A stretch of DNA of 5,150 nucleotides from Phycisphaerae bacterium (GTDB taxonomy: Bacteria > Planctomycetota > Phycisphaerae > Sedimentisphaerales > Anaerobacaceae), in assembly GCA_030609625.1 (NCBI GenBank), contig JAUWBX010000216.1:1-5150 (forward strand), given 5' to 3'. Under the pieces are notes generated by a model. The model did not search any database. It saw nothing but the letters and a program-made list of their open reading frames with translations, and was not told the origin of the DNA. The first letter of the stretch is position 1. Each line of letters begins with the position of its first letter. Shown piece after piece: positions 1 through 5,150 of this stretch. A program made the translations under genes and the position numbers.

Positions 1-899
1 ATATGGTCGGCACCATTTTCAAAAGCGTAGTGGAAAGCATCTGCCGGTAGTATGGCACCCGCAGCCATGACCTTGAAGGCGATCCAGGGTTTCTCCACCC
101 CCTTCATGAAATCGACCACCTTCTGAGGGTTTTTGCACCAGTAACCCGGCACCTCAGAAACTACTTTCGTCAGCTCATTTGGCTTTGGTGCACTGGGATA
201 GTTGTGATGGTGGAGCGTCTTGATATAAAAATCCGCATCGATTTGATTCTCTTCGCACTTTATGATTACCCTGAGGTCGTGGGCTCCAACACCTGAAGGT
301 ATGCCGTAGTCCTTGGCGATTTCTACAGCCTTTGCAATCAGATCCACTTTGCCCTGAGAAACAAGGTTATCTGCATGGACGCCCCATAGATAGATTGCAT
401 CGGTACCCTCGTCAGCAAGCTGCCGGACCTGTTCGCCATAGGCTTTCAATTGGGCCTCGACCGGAGCCGTAGGACATATTATCCATTTCATCTTCCCGCC
501 CCGTTCGTATCGGTATTTCTTGAGTACGCTCATGATTCCGGGAGCAGTATGTATGACGAGCGTATCGACCCCGTGGGCCTCCGCGACTGCCATAGTATCA
601 AGTATTTTCTCCTCCGTGTTATAATGCGCTGTCAGATTATAGACGTATTTCAGGTCGCGGCTGTGGGTAAAGTGGGTGAGTAGATTGCCGCCCAACAACA
701 GGCGGCTGAGGCGAAGATTGCCAATTCTTCCCTTTGGTAACCCGGCCTTGAGTGTTGGCCGGCCCTTGGCGGTGGTAGGCTGTCCTGCCGTGCCTTGGGC
801 AACTATCTCACCTGCGCCCACTTGCAGTGCTAATGCGCTGCCGGCAGAAGTTAAGAGTGACTTCTTAATAAATTTTCGACGATTCAGCCATGAGTTCAT
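1..899 (-). CDS. Tat-exported TIM-barrel-like protein of unknown function (3' end beyond window)
   Basis: The first 299 residues are visible and the frame is still open at the left edge. Residues 1-35 form a Tat signal: the twin-arginine motif NRRKFIKK (6-13) precedes an alanine/leucine-rich stretch, so export of a folded protein, possibly with a cofactor, is likely. From about residue 57 (GRIGNLRLSRLLLGGNLL) the pattern of hydrophobic strands and helices (DTLVIHT at 112-118, DAIYLWGVH at 167-175, GIPSGVGAHD at 199-208, PWIAFKVMAAGAI at 271-283) fits a beta/alpha barrel. It resembles uncharacterised planctomycete proteins sometimes labelled aldo/keto-reductase-like. H118, H175, H207 and the HHH at 230-232 could bind metal or act in catalysis, but I cannot assign a reaction. 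The ATG at 899 is preceded by GGAGG with a 6-base spacer, and a promoter lies about 140 bases upstream. The Tat signal and open frame are seen directly; the barrel fold is inferred. Confidence 0.85.
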   Translation of the reverse strand, partial: MNSWLNRRKFIKKSLLTSAGSALALQVGAGEIVAQGTAGQPTTAKGRPTLKAGLPKGRIGNLRLSRLLLGGNLLTHFTHSRDLKYVYNLTAHYNTEEKILDTMAVAEAHGVDTLVIHTAPGIMSVLKKYRYERGGKMKWIICPTAPVEAQLKAYGEQVRQLADEGTDAIYLWGVHADNLVSQGKVDLIAKAVEIAKDYGIPSGVGAHDLRVIIKCEENQIDADFYIKTLHHHNYPSAPKPNELTKVVSEVPGYWCKNPQKVVDFMKGVEKPWIAFKVMAAGAILPADAFHYAFENGADH

Positions 900-905
900 G
901 GTTGT

Positions 906-910
906 CCTCC
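906..910 (-). promoter_or_regulatory. Ribosome binding site of the Tat-signal gene
   Basis: GGAGG lies 6 bases before the ATG at 899. It fixes the start so that the twin-arginine motif falls at residues 7-8, as expected for a Tat signal. Confidence 0.75.
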
Positions 911-938
911 GTTCTTTGCATTGTCCTGTGGAAGCGAC

Positions 939-951
939 CCCGCCTTGCGGG
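939..951 (-). other. Short GC hairpin in the leader of the Tat-signal gene
   Basis: Five complementary bases (CCCGC/GCGGG) enclose a 3-base loop about 40 bases before the start codon. No T-run follows, so it is not a terminator. It could affect mRNA stability or translation of the downstream gene, but a stem this short may be chance. Confidence 0.25.
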
Positions 952-1036
952 AACCCAAGCGATATGGGACATCACATTTAAACTGCTTGCTTGCGATATT
1001 CAACTCCAATCTCATTATTTAGAAAAAACTTAAAGT

Positions 1037-1064
1037 ATTATACCGTTTTGGGTATTTCTTTCAA
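1037..1064 (-). promoter_or_regulatory. Sigma70-type promoter facing the Tat-signal gene
   Basis: On the minus strand TTGAAA (1064-1059) and a perfect TATAAT (1042-1037) are separated by 16 bases, close to the housekeeping consensus. The predicted transcript starts near 1030 and has a leader of about 130 bases before the ATG at 899. The surrounding DNA is A/T rich, unlike the flanking genes. This suggests that the Tat-signal gene is transcribed separately from the genes to its right. Confidence 0.6.
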
Positions 1065-1345
1065 ACCGTTTTTCTCGTTGAACCGATATTTCCTGCTTGC
1101 AGTCCCGATTTTATCGGGACGGCGTTTGGCTTCAATCTAACCATCGAATTGCGGTCGAAACGCTTCGGTTTGCGGGAATCTGCGATGACCGTCTATCTTC
1201 ATATCTTCGGAACGAGCGCAGAGAAGAGTTGGAAAGTCAAGGGGCTGGGCATTGGATATTTTCTACCCGAGGCGAGGGACAGATACACTATTGCCTGTTC
1301 ATGACAGGATACTTCTTCAGAGTTGCCTGCTCCATTAAATCTTCG
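1043..1345. other. Gene-poor intergenic stretch
   Basis: I see no supportable gene here. A plus-strand open frame from 1097 to 1474 has no recognisable domain or convincing ribosome binding site, and its 3' part is antisense to the ankyrin remnant. The minus frames are cut by stops. The stretch holds a perfect palindrome at 1102-1120, a weak 5-bp hairpin at 1294-1308 (CCTGT/ACAGG) and, at its left end, the -35 half of the promoter. It may be degraded coding sequence or an interspersed repeat. Confidence 0.5.
1102..1120. repeat. Perfect 19-bp palindrome with 3-base loop
   Basis: GTCCCGAT and ATCGGGAC flank TTT, giving an 8-bp perfect stem. Neither strand has a U-tract after it, so a classical intrinsic terminator is unlikely. 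Its form suits a REP-like extragenic palindrome, or less likely a dimeric operator. It lies about 40 bases upstream of the -35 box of the Tat-signal gene. Confidence 0.5.
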
Positions 1346-1510
1346 TTATTCTTTGGCCCCGTTCTTGCGCAACAGTTCGGCGATTTCTGTGTGCCATTTC
1401 CTTGTTGCCAATCACAAAGGGCTCCTTCCGTCGTTGGTTTTTGCGTTCACATCAGCACCGTTCGCAATGAGTAATGTGGTGTTAACAAGCACCAATTGCG
1501 GTGATCCTAT
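1346..1510 (-). pseudogene. Remnant of an ankyrin-repeat protein C-terminus
   Basis: The minus frame reads TLLIANGADVNAKTNDGRSPL, a TGA (1414-1412), then LATRKWHTEIAELLRKNGAKE and a TAA at 1348-1346. These are the loop of one ankyrin repeat and a complete terminal repeat. The terminal repeat aligns without gaps to the C-terminus of the M56 protein in this window (GGRTALRWAKHGRHKEIVELLQKHGAEE), and similarity is also visible in the DNA. The TGA falls where the M56 gene has CGC for arginine, so a CGA to TGA change is the simplest history. Upstream of about 1510 the repeat signature fades, and there is no start codon or ribosome binding site. It is best read as the 3' end of a lost paralogue. 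It shares the frame of the Hint region but lies beyond that region's stop codon. Confidence 0.7.
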
Positions 1511-1540
1511 GTCTGACTGACAGGCGCATGAGATGCCGCA

Positions 1541-1990
1541 TCAGTAATCACGTACGATCAGACCATCTTTTCCGACTATATACTGGTCTGAGTCCTTGAG
1601 CTTCAAATTGTAGACCTTGCCGAAAAAGGGCTTTGCTCTGGTTGTAACGCTCTTGATACCAACTACGCCATCTAATGTTTTCAGTCTGAGACCACTTCTT
1701 AAGTCTTGGGCTGCGATCCACTGTCCTGAATCGAGCATAAAGCTGTGTGCCTCTACAACGCTTATACGATTTCCGCTTTCAAGCACTATATCGCGACACT
1801 CGAATGAGCCCACATGCTCTTCGAGTTGTTCAATTTGCCCAAAGGATGCTTTTAGCACAGCACAGCCGAGTTTGCCGACCGTCTCTCCTTGGACAACTTT
1901 TGAGATTTGTACAACTGTTCCATCTACCCACACGTCGGTGTCGGCAAGGAAACACGCCCTGCCTTTTGGTGGAGGTGCTGATCCGGGCCT
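1541..1990 (-). CDS. Hint (Hedgehog/intein-type) domain, in frame after an internal TGA
   Basis: These 149 codons continue the frame of the upstream DUF4190/pseudopilin-like gene directly after its TGA. A proline-rich linker (PGSAPPPKG) leads into RACFLADTDVWVDG, a typical Hint/intein block A with the nucleophile Cys (352 in joined numbering). Block B is ISVVEAHSFMLDSGQWIAAQDL, with His421 in place of the TxxH histidine. The end, VYNLKLKDSDQYIVGKDG, matches the last intein-like strands. The protein ends in VRDY, without the His-Asn pair needed for asparagine cyclisation, so protein splicing is unlikely. Cys-driven acyl shift and cleavage, as in Hedgehog or bacterial intein-like proteins, is possible. 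No ATG or ribosome binding site lies between the TGA and the Cys. A GTG at 1933 would give 130 residues but omit the Cys, so it is a poor start. Translation as part of the upstream protein, or pseudogenisation, is more likely. Confidence 0.7.
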   Translation of the reverse strand, partial: RPGSAPPPKGRACFLADTDVWVDGTVVQISKVVQGETVGKLGCAVLKASFGQIEQLEEHVGSFECRDIVLESGNRISVVEAHSFMLDSGQWIAAQDLRSGLRLKTLDGVVGIKSVTTRAKPFFGKVYNLKLKDSDQYIVGKDGLIVRDY

Positions 1991-1993
1991 TCA
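1991..1993 (-). other. In-frame TGA separating the pseudopilin-like and Hint parts
   Basis: The frame reads ...SFLVHDGQ, TGA, RPGSAPPPKG..., with coding-quality sequence on both sides. One base change would restore arginine, tryptophan, glycine or another residue. It could be a true nonsense mutation, a read-through site that releases two product sizes, or a sequencing error. The sequence alone does not decide. Confidence 0.6.
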
Positions 1994-3007
1994 TTGGCCA
2001 TCGTGTACCAGGAACGAATCCAACCTATCTTGGGATTCGCTACGCCCGGGTATGGGTATTCCACCTCGTCGTATATCTCCACCTGTCCAGTAAGTGTATA
2101 TGTTGTCGTCGTTGATGCCACAGAACGGCCGTCTTTGAAAACTAACGTGGCAATCCAAGAACAACACGTTCTGCCCATCTTCTCGGTGTGCGATAGCGTT
2201 ACCAGCCTTCATCGCTTCTCTACCACCGTTTGGGTTGAACAGGCTCATGTCTTTGGCCTCTGCAACAGGAGTTTCTATCCATGGATTCCTGTCGGCTGCC
2301 ACCGCCATACCTGGCTCGCTCGATGTGGTCAGAGCGTACAGGCCGAAAGGCATATGATACGCGTAGCTGCAATGTTCTGTCGGACTGGGGCCAAAATCCC
2401 ACAGATCAATCATTTCTCTGCCCGACACGCCGTACTCAGCGAGCGTGAAGTCCGTTACCCCCGTATCACCTTGACAGACAAACCTCTTGAGCGGTACCTC
2501 GGTGTACTTGACTAAAAAATAGAGACAGGATGAGATACTTGCCTGACCGCCGCTACCATTGGCCTGTAAGCCGTAGGCCCGGAACCGATTATTGGCTGTC
2601 CAGCTTGGTACGCGCTTGGTCCAAACGCTTCTTCTACCACCAGCGCGTGGCATTTCGTCGTCGTAATCGTTGCAGTAGATCAACATTGCCTTGCCGATGA
2701 CGGACAGGTTCCTGGCACAAACCATTCGAAAGGATATCTCCCTAGCCCTGGCCAAAGCTGGCATTGATATCCCTATTACGAAGAATACAACCACGGCAGC
2801 CGCGATTCCTACAGTAGCAAAACCTTTGCCGGTTAATCTCCCCCTACTTTTTTCGATTCTGAGAAGACTAATCATACCGAGGATCACAGCTGGTATTGCT
2901 GTAATGGCGAAAGTGAAAACGCCCAGAATACTAAGAAGCATTGACGCAATAGCCAGCCCACTCACTTTTACATTTGGATTTTCTTTACCACATTCTGTCC
3001 AGTTCAT
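1991..3007 (-). CDS. DUF4190-like membrane protein with pseudopilin-like helix and H-X9-DG-type C-terminus
   Basis: The 338-residue protein starts at an ATG preceded by TAGGAG with a 7-base spacer. Residues 5-11 (ECGKENP) look like half of a worn zinc ribbon with one Cys. Residues 16-49 (SGLAIASMLLSILGVF...) match the DUF4190 two-helix anchor, and residues 65-83 form a third membrane segment. It runs into PALARAREISFRMVCARNLSVIG, the helix usual in planctomycete pseudopilin-like (DUF1559-type) proteins. The prepilin GFxxxE site is absent, so the protein is probably anchored rather than processed. The C-terminal part holds AHREDGQNVLFLDCHV (273-288), an H-X9-DG-like motif with one extra residue and Cys for Gly, followed by CGINDDNIYTYW. 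The frame continues past the TGA into a Hint domain, so this is probably the N-terminal two-thirds of a longer ancestral protein. It follows the M56 gene by 88 bases on the same strand with no clear terminator between, which suggests co-transcription. Confidence 0.8.
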   Translation of the reverse strand: MNWTECGKENPNVKVSGLAIASMLLSILGVFTFAITAIPAVILGMISLLRIEKSRGRLTGKGFATVGIAAAVVVFFVIGISMPALARAREISFRMVCARNLSVIGKAMLIYCNDYDDEMPRAGGRRSVWTKRVPSWTANNRFRAYGLQANGSGGQASISSCLYFLVKYTEVPLKRFVCQGDTGVTDFTLAEYGVSGREMIDLWDFGPSPTEHCSYAYHMPFGLYALTTSSEPGMAVAADRNPWIETPVAEAKDMSLFNPNGGREAMKAGNAIAHREDGQNVLFLDCHVSFQRRPFCGINDDNIYTYWTGGDIRRGGIPIPGRSESQDRLDSFLVHDGQ

Positions 3008-3014
3008 TTGTATT

Positions 3015-3020
3015 CTCCTA
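3015..3020 (-). promoter_or_regulatory. Ribosome binding site of the DUF4190/pseudopilin-like gene
   Basis: TAGGAG lies 7 bases before the ATG at 3007 and supports this start, which places the DUF4190 helices near the N-terminus. The 88-base gap to the M56 gene contains no hairpin with a U-tract and no clear promoter. Confidence 0.7.
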
Positions 3021-3095
3021 TTTCACATTCATAACACTAGCGACACCACTAAGTCTTTACTTCATAATATCAAGATGGTGTTTTTCACGCCCTCA

Positions 3096-5150
3096 TCATT
3101 CTTCAGCCCCATGCTTCTGCAGCAGTTCAACGATTTCCTTATGTCGGCCATGTTTGGCCCAGCGCAAAGCAGTGCGACCGCCCCGGTCTCTGATATTCAC
3201 GTCGGCGCCCCTCGCAATAAGCAGTTCTACCACATCCTTGTGGCCTACAAAAGCTGCGACGTCCAAGGGAGTAAGGCCACCGCTTTGTTTTGCATTGATA
3301 TCTGCACCTTTGGAAATAAGCAACTCGGCCATATCCCTGTGTCCTTCAAAGACAGCCTCGTGCAGGGGTGTACCACCGAACCTCCCACCACCAGCTCTCG
3401 CACAGTTCGCATTCGTGTCAGCACCCTTAGTAATAAGCAGTTCTGCCACTTCCTTGTGGTTTGCAGTCGCTGCTTCGTGTAGCGGTGTCCAGCCAGGCCA
3501 ACCAATCAGCCTGGCGTTTATGTTGGCGCCATTGGCCAGAAGAAGTTCTACCGCATCCTTACGGCCTTGACGAGCAGCCAGATGTAGGGCCGTGAGGCCT
3601 TCTTCATCCTTTGTATTGACATCCGCTCCCTGAGCAATTTGTGGTTCAGGTGTCTGGACGACCGGCTCAGCAATTCCTATATCTGCATATTTAGAAATGT
3701 ATGGTTTGAAGTCGATAGGTTGATTGATAACGATATTCCTGTGGATTTCTGTAATTGTTCCTTTCATTTTTGAAACCATGATTCGGCTTAATCTTATACG
3801 GTCTTTGAATTTCCGGATTGCCTCATCGTTTACCTGGCCACCTGCTGCCTCCAAAGCTTTTTTTATGTTCTTTTCTGACAATTCCGGGAATTCAAGCTTA
3901 CCTCCTAAAATCTGCTGTCTTTTACGGATCAAAAGAGTATCTTTTGATATCCAATACTTCATCGTCATATTTGCCATTTTGCCGGCGATAATATAACACT
4001 GGTCCCCATCTATCGCTTCTTCGCCTTCTTGCCTAACCTCATTCAATGCAAGCAGAGCTTTCGCAGGCTGTGCAAAAAAGAGTGACGGTATGGTATTAGC
4101 CGCACCTCCCGAAACACCGGTCGCAGAAGCTAAAGCCATTAGCCGGTCTTTAGGGGAAGTTTTTCGTCTTGCATTAAAAAGAAAATGTTCTTTACCTTTT
4201 GACCAGACTGCACCTGTATTGCTGTATTTTTCATGAACCTTCTGGTCCCATTCGATATAATAATCGGGCCTGGCCAGTTTTATGCTGAATATATGCTTGA
4301 GAGTCTGACGTTTTTTTAATGCATCCTGAAACTCTTTACTTTCTCGTAGTTTCTTTGTTCGACCATCAGTCATACCTGGGATAGTGTCAACATCAACGCC
4401 AGACATATCTATATCCGTAACAATCTCACCTTCGGATGAATACGAATCAAGACCAGTGTATTTTGCCTGCACCTTTTGAATAATCTCGATTGCCGTCGGT
4501 TCAGACGCTTTAACAATAGGCCTGCCGTTTTCATCTAACTTGACAGAATTTCGAGTTTCCCTCCCAGCTTTTGCCATAGGAAGCAGAACAGCCGCAATAA
4601 CAATAATCACAATCGTGCCGAGTACTCCTATTTTAGCACTTTTTGGTATCGGTCGATTTAACATGTGTTTAATCCTCCACTTTAAGGCCTTTTTTGATTC
4701 CGCTACGCCAATGAGGCGCAGACCTAAGTCGGCCCTCCAAAACGCCATCTCGCCGATGTCGATGAGGGTATTGCTGTAATTCTTAGCCTGGCCCCCAAGA
4801 GTTACGAGGACCGTCTCGTCCACCGCTTCCTCACAAATCCTGCGAATGACAGCGTTGGCGAACCACACGAACGGATTGTAGAAGTAGATGACCTGCAAGA
4901 ATGTCTGGACAGAATTGACCCATAAGTCGCCTCTTTTTATATGGGCAAGCTCATGAATCAGAATAGCTCTTAGTCCTTCCGGCGATAGCTTCTCAACAAG
5001 AGGAGTCGGAATCAAGACGGTTGGCCTGAAAAAACCACAGACTGCGGGACTTGGAATTGTCTCTGAGATTCGCAGCCTGATGTCCCAGCGAACACCAATT
5101 TGTTGGCGACACTGTTCCAGCAGACCGAGCAATTCTTCCTTTGCAGGGCT
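3096..5150 (-). CDS. BlaR1-type M56 membrane zinc metallopeptidase with LolA-like and ankyrin-repeat sensor (5' end beyond window)
   Basis: 684 residues are visible and the frame is open to the right edge. A TTG at 5132 is only an internal codon, because coding sequence (SPAKEE) continues before it. Numbering from that codon, residues 25-160 are the M56 core: SPAVCGFFRPTVLIP, the zinc motif HELAH (60-64) followed by KRGD, FYNPFVWF (84-91), and CEEAVDETVL (100-109) with a probable third zinc ligand among its acidic residues. Residues 169-186 form a membrane helix. Residues 212-475 resemble LolA/DUF2092-type sensor regions (IIQKVQAKYTGLDSYSSEG; TEIHRNIVINQPIDF). Five ankyrin repeats fill 501-678. 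BlaR1/MecR1 sense an external signal and then cleave a BlaI-type repressor; here the penicillin-binding sensor is replaced, so beta-lactam sensing is unlikely. The N-terminal membrane helices, and perhaps a blaI-like gene, should lie to the right. It ends in two consecutive TGA codons. Confidence 0.9.
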   Translation of the reverse strand, partial: SPAKEELLGLLEQCRQQIGVRWDIRLRISETIPSPAVCGFFRPTVLIPTPLVEKLSPEGLRAILIHELAHIKRGDLWVNSVQTFLQVIYFYNPFVWFANAVIRRICEEAVDETVLVTLGGQAKNYSNTLIDIGEMAFWRADLGLRLIGVAESKKALKWRIKHMLNRPIPKSAKIGVLGTIVIIVIAAVLLPMAKAGRETRNSVKLDENGRPIVKASEPTAIEIIQKVQAKYTGLDSYSSEGEIVTDIDMSGVDVDTIPGMTDGRTKKLRESKEFQDALKKRQTLKHIFSIKLARPDYYIEWDQKVHEKYSNTGAVWSKGKEHFLFNARRKTSPKDRLMALASATGVSGGAANTIPSLFFAQPAKALLALNEVRQEGEEAIDGDQCYIIAGKMANMTMKYWISKDTLLIRKRQQILGGKLEFPELSEKNIKKALEAAGGQVNDEAIRKFKDRIRLSRIMVSKMKGTITEIHRNIVINQPIDFKPYISKYADIGIAEPVVQTPEPQIAQGADVNTKDEEGLTALHLAARQGRKDAVELLLANGANINARLIGWPGWTPLHEAATANHKEVAELLITKGADTNANCARAGGGRFGGTPLHEAVFEGHRDMAELLISKGADINAKQSGGLTPLDVAAFVGHKDVVELLIARGADVNIRDRGGRTALRWAKHGRHKEIVELLQKHGAEE
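3099..3632 (-). repeat. Ankyrin-repeat array within the M56 gene
   Basis: Five repeats are visible at residues 510-540, 545-576, 586-615, 618-648 and 651-678, numbered from the codon at 5132. Each has a TPLHEA- or TALHLA-type start and a VELLLANGADVNA-type end. Spacing is irregular: GWPG and ARAGGGRFG loops interrupt the usual 33-residue period around repeats 2 and 3. The topology of BlaR1 would place the array outside the cytoplasm, which is uncommon for ankyrins. Confidence 0.85.
4941..4955 (-). other. Zinc-binding HELAH motif of the M56 peptidase
   Basis: These bases encode His-Glu-Leu-Ala-His, the HExxH motif of gluzincin-type metallopeptidases: two zinc ligands and the catalytic glutamate. 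It is intact and followed by IKRGD, as in BlaR1/MecR1-type proteins, so the peptidase is probably active. Confidence 0.9.

Noticed and set aside
1294..1308. CCTGT/ACAGG hairpin as a terminator after the ankyrin remnant.
   Set aside because: The stem has only five pairs and no U-tract follows.
1097..1474. Plus-strand open frame of 125 codons.
   Set aside because: It has no recognisable domain or clear ribosome binding site, spans the palindrome, and its second half is antisense to the ankyrin remnant.
1924..2178. 84-codon minus-strand frame overlapping the pseudopilin/Hint junction, considered as a frameshift route around the TGA.
   Set aside because: The 338-residue frame carries the recognisable NDDNIYTYW and SESQDRLDSF sequence and is in phase with the Hint domain. 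The alternative frame ends at a stop before any Hint motif.
1346..3007. TGA as a sense codon: one frame runs from the DUF4190 start through Hint to the ankyrin end, interrupted only by three TGA codons.
   Set aside because: The M56 gene ends in two TGA codons exactly where an ankyrin C-terminus is expected, tryptophan is encoded by TGG throughout, and Hint ...VRDY is a natural end. Standard code with one disrupted gene and one pseudogene fits better.
3008..3095. Terminator or promoter between the M56 and DUF4190 genes.
   Set aside because: Only a weak ACACCA/TGGTGT inverted repeat with a loop of more than 20 bases and no U-tract was seen, and no convincing -35/-10 pair.
2691..3570. Long plus-strand open frames opposite the DUF4190 and ankyrin genes.
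   Set aside because: They mirror the ankyrin and membrane-helix codons of the minus strand, show repeated antisense patterns and have no domain of their own.
1..5150. CRISPR array, tRNA, rRNA or insertion sequence.
   Set aside because: No regularly spaced direct repeats, no tRNA-like cloverleaf, no rRNA-like sequence and no transposase motifs were recognised.

Overview
All convincing genes in this window lie on the minus strand. Together they suggest a member of the Planctomycetota or a close relative, probably from a metagenome assembly. This is inferred from protein architecture only: a BlaR1-type M56 peptidase with a large C-terminal sensor, a DUF4190/pseudopilin-like protein with an H-X9-DG-type motif joined to a Hint domain, and a Tat-exported TIM-barrel-like protein of a kind I associate with planctomycetes.

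Reading along the minus strand from the right edge: (1) 5150-3096 is the 3' part of a membrane M56 metallopeptidase gene. Its visible domains are the zinc peptidase (HELAH), a transmembrane helix, a LolA/DUF2092-like region and five ankyrin repeats. Its 5' end is outside the window. (2) After 88 bases comes a gene starting at 3007, with its own ribosome binding site. It encodes a DUF4190-like membrane anchor, a pseudopilin-like helix and an H-X9-DG-like C-terminal part. This frame stops at a TGA (1993-1991), but the same frame continues at once into a well-preserved Hint (Hedgehog/intein) domain ending at 1541. The ancestral gene was very probably one ORF of about 488 codons, split here by a single nonsense codon, a recoding event or a sequencing error. 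(3) Directly after the Hint stop, at about 1510-1346, is a decayed ankyrin C-terminus with another internal TGA. It aligns without gaps to the C-terminus of the M56 gene and looks like the remnant of a paralogue. (4) 1345-1043 holds no gene I can support. It contains a perfect 8-bp palindrome with a 3-base loop and, at its left end, a good sigma70-type promoter facing left. (5) 899 to the left edge is the 5' part of a gene for a Tat-signal, TIM-barrel-like protein of unknown function.

How they may work together (inference): by analogy with BlaR1, the M56 protein would put its zinc protease on the cytoplasmic side and its LolA-like and ankyrin parts outside the membrane as a sensor. The next gene makes a membrane-anchored protein that would carry a self-processing Hint domain on the same outer face. 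The adjacency, common direction and short gap suggest joint expression. The Tat protein has its own promoter and ribosome binding site and is probably a separate unit.
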